Shown piece after piece: positions 14,983-22,538 of a stretch of DNA of 26,472 nt (positions are counted from its first letter, which is position 1; each line of letters begins with the position of its first letter). Below the pieces are notes generated by a model. That model saw only the letters and a list, made by a program, of their open reading frames with translations, searched no databases and was not told the origin of the DNA. A program made the position numbers and the translations under genes. Source of the DNA: CAZBWE01 sp964495465 (GTDB lineage: Bacteria > Planctomycetota > Phycisphaerae > Sedimentisphaerales > Anaerobacaceae); assembly GCA_964495465.1 (NCBI GenBank), contig CAZBWE010000028.1:1-26472 (forward strand), read 5' to 3'.

Positions 14983-17961
14983 ATGGAACAGATAATTAAT
15001 AATTTGGTGATAAGCATAAACAGCATCGGCCGCGGGTTTTGTAATTATGCCTGCAATATGTTTGTCCAGTCCAGCGTACTGATTGTCTTGCTGTTGATTA
15101 TTGATTTTCTGCTGCGAAGGCATGTGCGTGCGGTATTTCGCTATTTTCTATGGATGCTGGTATTTATCAAACTCATCCTGCCTCCGACACTATCTCTACA
15201 AACAGGAATTGGTTATTGGTGTGGCGGTATTCTACCTACTGAGCGGTTCGCCTCAAAATCCGCATCCAATATGTCCGCCGCTAAACCTGTTAAGCCGGTT
15301 ACGTCTGAAGATTTCGTGATAAACACAGAATTCCCCCAGGCCCAGCCATCCCGGTCCTTTTCTGAGACTGTTGGACCGGTTGCATCTACTGCTTCAAACT
15401 TACCTTCGGTCACTTGGCAGGCGACGGTTTTTCTTATCTGGCTTATAGGTGTATTGGTATTTTCCGTATTGCTCATTCAACGTATGTTTTTTGTCAGGGC
15501 CCTGTTGCTTCAAAGTAAGTCCGCAAAAGGCCGATTATCCGACATGTTGAATCAATACCGTCAACAGGTTGGTGTTCGCCGCAATATCGAGTTAAAACTA
15601 TCTAATCATTTACAAAGCCCCGCTGTTTGCGGGCTTTTCAGACCGGCCATTTTGATGCCGACCTCTCTTCTGGAGAAACTATCGCGCGACAAACTTAGAG
15701 CGGTTTTAATCCACGAGCTGGCCCATATAAAAAGAGGGGATTTATGGGTCAATCTCATACAAACTGTTCTTCAAATCATATATTTTTACAACCCATTCGT
15801 CTGGCTGGCAAATTTAATCGTCCGCAGGATTCGCGAGCAGGCTGTTGACGAGGCGGTTCTTGTTACTCTTGGCAACGAAGCTAAAAGTTACAGCAATACT
15901 TTAATCGATATTGCCGAGATGGTGTTTTGGAAGACAAATTTAAGTCTGCGTCTTATAGGCGTAGCCGAATCGAAAAATGCGCTAAAAAGAAGGATTAAGC
16001 ATATGTTAACTCGACCAATACCAAAATCTGCAAAAATCAGCTTTCTTGGCTTACTGACAGTCATAATTTTAGCTTCAATCCTATTACCAATGGCAGCGGC
16101 AGCAACTAAAGATAATAAAAACGATGAGCCGCAGTTTACAGCAGCGCTACCAAATGGCGTTACAGTTGAGCTGGTTGGAATTTGTGAATATCCCAGCCAG
16201 GGCAAACAGTGGTGGCGACCGGATGGAAGCCGACTGGACATGAGGATTATTACAGAAGATAAGAGTAGGTATAATTCAAAGTATCCTGGTTACGAAATAG
16301 CGTTCGAAGCTGATGGGCAGGATTTTGATTTCATAAGAGGCAGCATCGGAGGGTCTGAACAGAGTAGTGGATTGGATGTTATTGAGCCTAAAGAGATATT
16401 TGCCTACCGCGTTCATATCAAACCTGGAATCAATAAAACAAAAATAAAAGCTGGTGCTGCAACAGGAAAATGGAGCACTGTAGCGACGCATAATGGCCAT
16501 GGTACTACTTTTAGAACTGTGAAAGGTAAAAAGATCATTTTCTCCGCTGCAAATGAGTCCAAAGACGGATTGGTAATGACTATTTCTGATAATATGATTG
16601 ACGACAACAATGCAATACGACTTATTGTCATTGATAAAAGTGGCTTTGAGCACAAAGGACAGGTTCAAACCTCGCTTTCGGTTAATCAAATGCGACAGCA
16701 GACTTTCGCTTTCCCCAAAGTGTTTTTGAAAGATATTCAGGAATTTCAATTTCAGATTCGGCCGTATCAGTGGGTTACCTTTAAAGATATTTCTCTAAAG
16801 CCGGGTGTAAAAACCGATGTGCAGGTTGAGGTTGAAGCGCCTGCTGTGCAAATTGAGTCTGAGAGGCCGAAGGTAATCTCGGTTAGTCCTGCTTCCGGTT
16901 CGGAGATGGCTTTGGTTTCAGAGCTTCAGGTGGTGTTCGACCAGCCGATGATTCCCAATCAGTTTGAAATTGTTGATGCTTCAATCGACAAAAGCTACGA
17001 AGAACGGAGTGATGTTGCTGCCGTTCGCTCTTATGCTGTGTATGATGCGGATAAATATCAATTCTCAATACCATTAATGTTGCCTTGTAATTGGAATGGT
17101 TCAATTAAGCTCAGCGGATTTAAAAGTATAAAAGGCGTTGAAGTTGAGCCAATTGTGCTAAATTACACGACTTTGAGGGACAAGTTCTCCGGTAATTTGC
17201 TACAGAGGTTTGAAAAAGCACGGCAATCGGGGGAGCTAAGGGCGTTGCTTGAGAATATCAAAAATGTGCGTTCCAAACTCAAATCATTGTCCGAAGTGGT
17301 CCATACCACCTACCATTATGGTAACCGTGAAGAATCCAATAAAGTGGTATTCAAAATAAAGGGTAAGAATCAGTTCTATGTCGATATGTCCGAAGAATTC
17401 AAAAAGCCCTGGTATATAGGCAGTGATGGAGAGAAGTGCTGGTTTTACAATGAATACAGAGATAAAAAGCTGGTTGTGATTGATAGTGACCAGATAGCTG
17501 AAAAGAATATCATTATTTGTGACCCGTTTGAGATTACTAAAGCTGATATTGACACAGTGATAAAACAGAATAATCTTGAGTATCTGGGGACTGGGATGCT
17601 TGATGGCCGAGAGTGCTATATAGTGCGGTCCTGGCGGGTAGATATAGAAGATGAAGCAAATTGCATTGTTATTACGTTGTGGTTTGATAGCGAGACATAT
17701 ATGCTGGCGCAGGTTGTGGGTGACTCAGGTCGTAGGAAGGTGACTCAACGGTTTGTTTATGAGAAGATTGGCCAACCAATTGATGATTCTGAATTTCGCC
17801 CTGAGTTTGTGACGCAAATAGAATCTCAGGAGCCGGACCCATTAGATGAGGACTACGACACAAGATATATTCGTATTATAGATGGCAGTAGCACCGTTAG
17901 GATGAGCATTGGCTGGGGTAAACGAGGCCCTAAAGGCACTTCGGGCAGTGGGTTGAATTGA
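14983..17961 (+). CDS. BlaR1/MecR1-type M56 peptidase with large extracytoplasmic extension
   Basis: A 992-residue membrane zinc peptidase, well above the roughly 600 residues of classical BlaR1. Hydrophobic segments lie at about 28-44, 51-70, 146-166 and 352-373. HELAH at 244-248 with QAVDE at 286-290 gives the M56 zinc site. Past the fourth segment there is no penicillin-binding domain. Residues 385-620 hold a beta-rich module beginning NGVTVELVGICEYPSQGKQWWRPDGS. About 635-745 resembles a Big_5-type Ig fold (PKVISVSPASGSEM...VVFDQPM). About 755-960 resembles a LolA/RseB-like fold (VVHTTYHYG, KNQFYVDMSEEF, CWFYNEYRDKKLVVID). By family logic it cleaves or inactivates the BlaI-like repressor after sensing an envelope signal. 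Domain calls beyond M56 are tentative. GGGAGAG lies upstream of the ATG. Confidence 0.88.
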   Translation: MEQIINNLVISINSIGRGFCNYACNMFVQSSVLIVLLLIIDFLLRRHVRAVFRYFLWMLVFIKLILPPTLSLQTGIGYWCGGILPTERFASKSASNMSAAKPVKPVTSEDFVINTEFPQAQPSRSFSETVGPVASTASNLPSVTWQATVFLIWLIGVLVFSVLLIQRMFFVRALLLQSKSAKGRLSDMLNQYRQQVGVRRNIELKLSNHLQSPAVCGLFRPAILMPTSLLEKLSRDKLRAVLIHELAHIKRGDLWVNLIQTVLQIIYFYNPFVWLANLIVRRIREQAVDEAVLVTLGNEAKSYSNTLIDIAEMVFWKTNLSLRLIGVAESKNALKRRIKHMLTRPIPKSAKISFLGLLTVIILASILLPMAAAATKDNKNDEPQFTAALPNGVTVELVGICEYPSQGKQWWRPDGSRLDMRIITEDKSRYNSKYPGYEIAFEADGQDFDFIRGSIGGSEQSSGLDVIEPKEIFAYRVHIKPGINKTKIKAGAATGKWSTVATHNGHGTTFRTVKGKKIIFSAANESKDGLVMTISDNMIDDNNAIRLIVIDKSGFEHKGQVQTSLSVNQMRQQTFAFPKVFLKDIQEFQFQIRPYQWVTFKDISLKPGVKTDVQVEVEAPAVQIESERPKVISVSPASGSEMALVSELQVVFDQPMIPNQFEIVDASIDKSYEERSDVAAVRSYAVYDADKYQFSIPLMLPCNWNGSIKLSGFKSIKGVEVEPIVLNYTTLRDKFSGNLLQRFEKARQSGELRALLENIKNVRSKLKSLSEVVHTTYHYGNREESNKVVFKIKGKNQFYVDMSEEFKKPWYIGSDGEKCWFYNEYRDKKLVVIDSDQIAEKNIIICDPFEITKADIDTVIKQNNLEYLGTGMLDGRECYIVRSWRVDIEDEANCIVITLWFDSETYMLAQVVGDSGRRKVTQRFVYEKIGQPIDDSEFRPEFVTQIESQEPDPLDEDYDTRYIRIIDGSSTVRMSIGWGKRGPKGTSGSGLN

Positions 17962-17985
17962 GCAAGCGGCACACAAATGATAATT

Positions 17986-18300
17986 TTATGCTGATTTATT
18001 TTTGTCTTTTGTATTAGACTTGGTTTTTCCGACGGACTTTATATCTTTGCTTTCGGAAGTGGTTTTCTTTTCTGTAGCGCCTTCTTTTTCTTTCTTCTCG
18101 GCCTTTTTGTAGCCCTCGCTTCTGTAATCGGTTTGATAGAAGCCGGAGCCCTTGAAGATAACTCCTGCTCCGGTCCCGATAAGCCGCTTCACATTATTCT
18201 TCCCGCACTTGGGACATTTGCGCAGCGGCTTGGCTGTTATACTCTGGAACCGCTCAAACTCGTATCCGCAATTATCACATAAATACTGGTAGGTTGGCAT
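17986..18300 (-). CDS. FmdB-family zinc-ribbon protein
   Basis: About 104 residues from the preferred start MPTYQYLC. Two CxxC pairs (C8/C11 and C29/C32) form the FmdB zinc ribbon, followed by IGTGAGVIFKGSGFYQTDYRSEGYKKAEKK and a Lys/Glu/Ser-rich disordered tail. The biochemical role of this family is not established. A start three codons upstream (ATG 18309) would overlap the grpE stop as ATGA, but its GGAG is only 2 nt away, whereas it is 11 nt from the chosen start. Last gene of the chaperone cluster, directly after grpE. Confidence 0.85.
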   Translation of the reverse strand: MPTYQYLCDNCGYEFERFQSITAKPLRKCPKCGKNNVKRLIGTGAGVIFKGSGFYQTDYRSEGYKKAEKKEKEGATEKKTTSESKDIKSVGKTKSNTKDKNKSA

Positions 18301-18305
18301 AATTA

Positions 18306-18890
18306 TCATTGCTCCATTTCCGCTTCCCCTGTCTCTTCTTCTGTTCCGGTTTCTTCCTGTTGTTGATTTGGTTGTTCCGATGCCGGCTTATTGACAATCA
18401 CCTTGCTCGGCCGAATAATCCTGCCATTAAGCGTATATCCCTTTTGGAACTCCTCCAAAACAATATTCTCCTCTTTTTCCGGCTCGGCTTTTTGCATTAT
18501 CGCCTCGTGTCGGGCCGGGTCAAACCTCTCACCGAGCGCCTTTACTTGCTCAACACCGTGCGATTTTAATATATCCAGCATCTGGCCGTAAATTATCTCG
18601 ACCCCTTTAACGAACGTCCCCACATCCAAATCTTTCGCCGAATGAGCGTTTTGTAAAGTATGTTCGAAGTTATCCAGCACAGGCAGCAGCGTTCTAATTA
18701 TCGTTTCTTTCTCGTAAGCAATAGTATCGGAAATCTGCCTGGGGACGCGTTTTTGGTAATTTGCATAGTCGGCGCTGACCCGCTGCAGCTTTTCAAAAAC
18801 TTCATCCTTCTCTTTTTGCAGCTCGCTCAACTGCCGACGAATTTCTTCAAGCTCATTTTTTTCCGGTTTTTCTTCGTTCTTTTTCTTCAT
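18306..18890 (-). CDS. grpE: GrpE nucleotide-exchange factor
   Basis: About 194 residues. GrpE releases ADP from DnaK. A charged N-terminal coiled coil (about 5-50) leads into the GrpE core ADYANYQKRVPRQ, LPVLDNFEHTLQ, GVEIIYGQMLDILKSHGVE and RFDPARHEAIM, ending GYTLNGRIIRPSKVIVNK. A Gln/Glu-rich tail follows. A TTG two codons upstream is an alternative start, but the ATG at 18890 is preferred. No Shine-Dalgarno is visible: the upstream spacer is filled by a CTGTCTT heptad array. dnaK is not in the window, and the order dnaJ-grpE is unlike the common hrcA-grpE-dnaK-dnaJ. Confidence 0.93.
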   Translation of the reverse strand: MKKKNEEKPEKNELEEIRRQLSELQKEKDEVFEKLQRVSADYANYQKRVPRQISDTIAYEKETIIRTLLPVLDNFEHTLQNAHSAKDLDVGTFVKGVEIIYGQMLDILKSHGVEQVKALGERFDPARHEAIMQKAEPEKEENIVLEEFQKGYTLNGRIIRPSKVIVNKPASEQPNQQQEETGTEEETGEAEMEQ

Positions 18891-18899
18891 TTGCAAATT

Positions 18900-18941
18900 C
18901 TGTCTTCTGTCTTCTGTCTTCTGTTTTCTGTCTTCTTACTT
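18900..18941. repeat. Heptad array, CTGTCTT type, between dnaJ and grpE
   Basis: Six consecutive 7-bp units: three exact CTGTCTT, then CTGTTTT, CTGTCTT and a diverged CTTACTT that contains the dnaJ stop (18936-18938). It fills the spacer almost completely and is the cleanest tandem array in the window. Confidence 0.88.
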
Positions 18942-20078
18942 TGAGTTCCCAAAATGCTTTTTAAGTTGCTCGAAAAAACTTGCTGATTGCGGAGATACTC
19001 TTTTGTTTTCGGTTTTAGCAAACTCTCTAAGCAGCTCTTGTTGTTCTGTGCTTAATTTTGCCGGCGTCTCTATAATTATATGCACAAGCTGGTCGCCGGT
19101 TCGGCCTGTCCGGATATCCGGCAGGCCCTGGTCTTTTATTCTAAAGACGCTTCCATATTGGGTCCCAGCCGGAATTTTCAACTGTTTTGCCCCGTTCAGG
19201 CTTGGCACATCGATTGTCGCCCCCAAAGTCGCCTGGGTAAAACTGATGGGCACTACAGCAATCAGGTTATTACCATCGCGATGCAAAAATTCGTGCGGCT
19301 TTAATCTAACGTAGCAATACAGGTCGCCTCTCGGCCCGCCTCCTCGGCCGGGCTCACCCTCGTTGGCAACCCTTATACCCTGACCTTCATGAACACCACG
19401 CGGTATCTTGATACTGACAACTCTTTTCTTGGGTGTTTTACCGCTTCCCTTGCATTTCCTGCATGGGTTGGTAATCATTTGTCCGGTGCCGTGGCAGCTT
19501 GGGCAGGTCGATACCATCTGGAAAAAGCCGCCTCCTCTTGCGACCTGGCCGCTACCGTTGCAGGTTGAGCACCGCACAGGGCTTTTTCCTTTGGCGCAGC
19601 CGCTGCCTCCACATTCCGGGCATATATCCTGGCGAGTAAACTCGATAGTTTTTTCAGTGCCTTTGGCGATATCTTCAAGAGACAGCTCAACGGAAGTCTC
19701 CAAATCGTAACCTCTGCTGGGCCCGCCTCGTCTGGCTTTTCTGCCTCGCGCACCGAAGATATCTCCGAGGAAATCGTCGAATCCGAACATGTCTTCAAAT
19801 ATACTGCCGATATCCTGCCACCTCATATGCGAGTAATCTCGCATACCTATTCCGCGCAGGCCTTCGTGGCCGAACTGGTCATAACGCCTGCGTTTTTCGG
19901 GGTCGCTTAAGACTTCGTAGGCCTCGGCGCACTCCTTGAACTTCGCCTCCGCCTCTTTATTATCAGGATTCTTATCCGGATGATACTTCATCGCCATACG
20001 GCGATATGCGCGCTTAATATCATCACCGGAGGCGTTTTTACCCACCCCGAGGACTTCATAGTAATCACGTTTGGCCAT
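18936..20078 (-). CDS. dnaJ: DnaJ (Hsp40) co-chaperone
   Basis: A 380-residue class I J-protein that delivers clients to DnaK and stimulates its ATPase. The J domain is at 4-68 with HPD at 33-35, followed by an acidic/aromatic then Gly/Arg-rich linker (about 75-125). The zinc finger has four CxxCxGxG repeats at 153-160, 170-177, 192-199 and 206-213. The C-terminal substrate domains include PRGVHEGQGIRV. All elements are intact. The start codon is one base from a heptad array, and no Shine-Dalgarno is present. Confidence 0.96.
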   Translation of the reverse strand: MAKRDYYEVLGVGKNASGDDIKRAYRRMAMKYHPDKNPDNKEAEAKFKECAEAYEVLSDPEKRRRYDQFGHEGLRGIGMRDYSHMRWQDIGSIFEDMFGFDDFLGDIFGARGRKARRGGPSRGYDLETSVELSLEDIAKGTEKTIEFTRQDICPECGGSGCAKGKSPVRCSTCNGSGQVARGGGFFQMVSTCPSCHGTGQMITNPCRKCKGSGKTPKKRVVSIKIPRGVHEGQGIRVANEGEPGRGGGPRGDLYCYVRLKPHEFLHRDGNNLIAVVPISFTQATLGATIDVPSLNGAKQLKIPAGTQYGSVFRIKDQGLPDIRTGRTGDQLVHIIIETPAKLSTEQQELLREFAKTENKRVSPQSASFFEQLKKHFGNSK

Positions 20079-20079
20079 A

Positions 20080-20128
20080 ATATCGTATTGCGTATATCGT
20101 ATTGCGTTGTGCGTATTATGTATTGTGT
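20080..20128. repeat. Heptad array, ATTGCGT type (left flank of four-helix-bundle gene)
   Basis: Seven consecutive 7-bp units (ATATCGT, ATTGCGT, ATATCGT, ATTGCGT, TGTGCGT, ATTATGT, ATTGTGT) fill the whole spacer between the dnaJ start and the stop codon of the four-helix-bundle gene. ATTGCGT is the reverse complement of ACGCAAT in the array on the other side of that gene. CGTTGTGCGTATT (20105-20117) is one arm of a perfect 13-bp inverted repeat. Confidence 0.85.
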
Positions 20129-20486
20129 TAAAGCTTCTTTATTAAATTCGAAATCATTCGACAAATATGATCCAAATCTTCGAACAGAATAACCTCTTCA
20201 TTTTCTCGTATGTAATCAAGCTCTTTTGTTATTGTCACCTGCGTCTCAAGTTCTGCGCAACTTCCCAATGACATGTATAAGAATTGCTTGTACTCTTTAT
20301 TGTGAATCTCCTAAATCCCTCTGCTACATTCGAAGGTATGGAAACCGCCGACCGTCTCATTTGACTAACTAAACCATATAGTTCATGATTTGGCAGCTTT
20401 CCTGTCAACTGATATATATTTTTAACCAACCTGATACCCGCCTTCCAAATATCTAAATCTCTGTACGTTTTTATTCTGCCTGCCAT
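20128..20486 (-). pseudogene. Four-helix-bundle protein (23S rRNA intervening-sequence family), frameshifted
   Basis: ATG 20486 with GGAAGG upstream reads MAGRIKTYRDLDIWKAGIRLVKNIYQL through QMRRSAVSIPSNVAEGFRRF, the signature of the small four-helix-bundle family first noticed in 23S rRNA intervening sequences. The frame then breaks near 20300-20306. The next frame resumes the family pattern (KEYKQFLYMSLGSCAELETQ, then DHICRMISNLIKKL) to a TAA at 20128-20130. Restoring one missing C after the TTC codon gives a 119-residue protein of normal family length. No other damage is seen, so the shift is recent or a sequencing error. It sits between groEL1 and dnaJ, framed by inverted heptad arrays. 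Confidence 0.85.
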
Positions 20487-20501
20487 ACATTCTTTCCTTC
20501 C

Positions 20502-20536
20502 TACGCAATACGCATCACGCAATACGCACAACGAGA
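20502..20536. repeat. Heptad array, TACGCAA type (right flank of four-helix-bundle gene)
   Basis: Five consecutive 7-bp units (TACGCAA, TACGCAT, CACGCAA, TACGCAC, AACGAGA) lie between the groEL1 stop (20538-20540) and the four-helix-bundle start. AATACGCACAACG (20521-20533) is the exact reverse complement of 20105-20117. Confidence 0.85.
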
Positions 20537-20537
20537 T

Positions 20538-22166
20538 TTATCTTACAGACCCTGGAATTGGCTCTTCGTCTTTATCCTCATCTTTTAACTCTGTTATCAG
20601 AACATTAGTAGTCAGCATCAGTCCTGCTACGGATGCAGCCATCTCCAGTGCCGTCCTGGCGACTTTTGCAGGGTCTATGATTCCGGCCTTATACATATCG
20701 ACAAACTCACCTGTATTGGCGTCATAGCCGATGTTTTTATTCTTCTGCAATTTTTCAAGGAGTTGAGCGACAACCACATCACCATATCCGCCGGAGTTAT
20801 CTACTATCTGTTGAGTCGGCGCTTTAAGTGCCTTGCATACGATATCAAAACCGATTTTTTCATCGCCTTTGGCTTTTGCCCGGGTCTTTTCCAGTTCGCC
20901 GATGGAACGCAGGAAAACAACGCCTCCGCCTGCGACAACACCTTCTTCAGCCGCTGCCCTTGTAGCATGCAGTGCATTTTTCAATAGGTCTTTACGCTCC
21001 TTCATCTCTGTTTCGGTTGCGGCGCCGGCCTTGATAACAGCCACTCCGCCGGTCAGTTTTGCCAGACGCTCCTGCAGTTTCTCACGGTCGTAGTTGCTGG
21101 TTGTCTTTTCAATCTGATTGCGGAGCTGGTCGCAGCGAGCGCTTATTTCCTTCTTCTTGCCGGCCCCTTCGATTATGGTGGTCGTATCCTTATCTATAAC
21201 GACCTTCCTGGCCTGGCCTAATTGCGAAAGCTCGATACTTTCGAGCTTGATACCCAAATCTTCCGTGATTACCTGCCCGCCGGTTGAAACTGCTATATCG
21301 GACAGCATTGCTTTTCTGCGGTCACCAAAACCGGGTGCTTTCACCGCGCAGCATTTTAATACTCCCTGCAGCCGATTTATCACCAGCGCCGCCAGTGCCT
21401 CGCCCTCGACATCTTCGGCAATAATCAAAATCGGCCTTGCAACCTGAGCCACCTTTTCCAGCAGCGGGACAAGCTCGCGGATATTAGATATCTTCTTTTC
21501 GTGCAGCAGAATATAAACATCTTCGAAAATCGCCTCCTGGGTCTCCGCCTTAGTCATAAAATAGGGCGATATATAGCCCTTATCGAACTGCATACCCTCG
21601 ACAACTTCGAGCTCATTTTGCATCCCCTTGCCCTCTTCGACCTCGATAACGCCTTCCCTGCCGACTTTGTCCATAGCATCAGCTAAAATCTCACCGACCA
21701 GCGAGTCATTGTTTGCGCTTATTGTTGCCACTTTCGCAATATCATCATGGCCTTTTACCTGAACACTGACCGATTTAATAAATTTCGCAACAACCTCAGC
21801 GGCCTTGCTGATTCCACGCTGAATGGCCATCGGATTTGCACCGGCGGTGACGTGCTTTAAGCCCTCGAAGTAAATCGCTTCTGCCAGAACCGTTGACGTT
21901 GTTGTTCCATCGCCGACGACATCTGATGTCTTGCTGGCAACCTCATTGACCATTTTCGCACCCATATTCTTAAACGGTTCCGGCAGCTCGATTTCTTTAC
22001 TGACCGAAACGCCGTCTTTGGTTACCTTAGGCGAGCCCCAGCTTTTTTGTAAAATGACGTTTTTACCGGTCGGCCCAAGTGTCACTTTGACCGCTTCAGC
22101 TAACTGGGCCAAACCTTCTTTAAGGTGTGTCCGTGCCACATCGTCAAACATTAATTGCTTTGCCAT
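20538..22166 (-). CDS. groL: GroEL chaperonin paralogue 1 (no GGM tail)
   Basis: A 542-residue Hsp60 that assembles as a double-ring folding chamber with GroES. ATPase elements are intact: LGPTGKNV, KDGVSVSKEIEL, VVGDGTTTSTVL, SANND, GGGVVFLRS. Apical segments such as EDVEGEALAALVINRL and VKAPGFGDRRKAML are present. The C-terminus ends DEDKDEEPIPGSVR, an acidic tail instead of the Gly-Gly-Met repeat of housekeeping GroEL. It lies 60 nt after groES, with AGAGGTGATAGGAA before its ATG, so it is the paralogue most directly coupled to groES. Confidence 0.96.
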   Translation of the reverse strand: MAKQLMFDDVARTHLKEGLAQLAEAVKVTLGPTGKNVILQKSWGSPKVTKDGVSVSKEIELPEPFKNMGAKMVNEVASKTSDVVGDGTTTSTVLAEAIYFEGLKHVTAGANPMAIQRGISKAAEVVAKFIKSVSVQVKGHDDIAKVATISANNDSLVGEILADAMDKVGREGVIEVEEGKGMQNELEVVEGMQFDKGYISPYFMTKAETQEAIFEDVYILLHEKKISNIRELVPLLEKVAQVARPILIIAEDVEGEALAALVINRLQGVLKCCAVKAPGFGDRRKAMLSDIAVSTGGQVITEDLGIKLESIELSQLGQARKVVIDKDTTTIIEGAGKKKEISARCDQLRNQIEKTTSNYDREKLQERLAKLTGGVAVIKAGAATETEMKERKDLLKNALHATRAAAEEGVVAGGGVVFLRSIGELEKTRAKAKGDEKIGFDIVCKALKAPTQQIVDNSGGYGDVVVAQLLEKLQKNKNIGYDANTGEFVDMYKAGIIDPAKVARTALEMAASVAGLMLTTNVLITELKDEDKDEEPIPGSVR

Positions 22167-22198
22167 TTCCTATCACCTCTTAAATCTTGTTTATAAAA

Positions 22199-22226
22199 AA
22201 CAACGAACAATGAACGATGAACAAAC
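22199..22226. repeat. Heptad array, AACAATG type, between groES and groEL1
   Basis: Four consecutive 7-bp units (AACAACG, AACAATG, AACGATG, AACAAAC) end exactly at the groES stop codon (22227-22229). The groEL1 ribosome-binding site lies outside the array. Confidence 0.75.
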
Positions 22227-22517
22227 CTACTTCTCCACAATTCCCAGAATATCTTCCTCTCTCAAAATTATGTATTTTTCACCATCGATTTCCACATCAC
22301 TGCCAATGTATTTTGAGTAAATAACCTCGTCATTTTTCCTTACAGACATCTTGTTTCGTTTGCCGTCATCGAGCAGCTTTCCCTGCCCGACAGCAACAAT
22401 TTTCCCGATTTGCGGTTTTTCTTTTGCAGTATCGGGCAAGATAATACCGCCTGTAGTCTTCTCCTCTGCTTCCATCTGTTTTATGACAACTCTGTCATCC
22501 AAAGGTTTAAGCTTCAT
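22227..22517 (-). CDS. groS: GroES co-chaperonin
   Basis: A 96-residue Hsp10 that caps GroEL. It begins MKLKPLDDRVVIKQ. The mobile loop EEKTTGGIILPDTAKEKP is at about 18-35, then GKIVAVGQG and DEVIYSKYIGSDVEIDGEKYIILREEDILG. Length and motifs are canonical. AAGGAG lies 8 nt before the ATG. It is the only groES in the window and could serve both GroEL paralogues. Confidence 0.97.
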   Translation of the reverse strand: MKLKPLDDRVVIKQMEAEEKTTGGIILPDTAKEKPQIGKIVAVGQGKLLDDGKRNKMSVRKNDEVIYSKYIGSDVEIDGEKYIILREEDILGIVEK

Positions 22518-22538
22518 AACTCGCTCCTTCTAAACTTC

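Noticed and set aside
20128..20486. Diversity-generating retroelement accessory gene (Avd-like)
   Set aside because: The four-helix family is related to Avd, but no reverse transcriptase, template repeat or variable repeat is in the window.
18900..20536. CRISPR-like repeats in the chaperone cluster
   Set aside because: Units are 7 bp with no spacers, so they are direct tandem arrays, and no cas gene is present.
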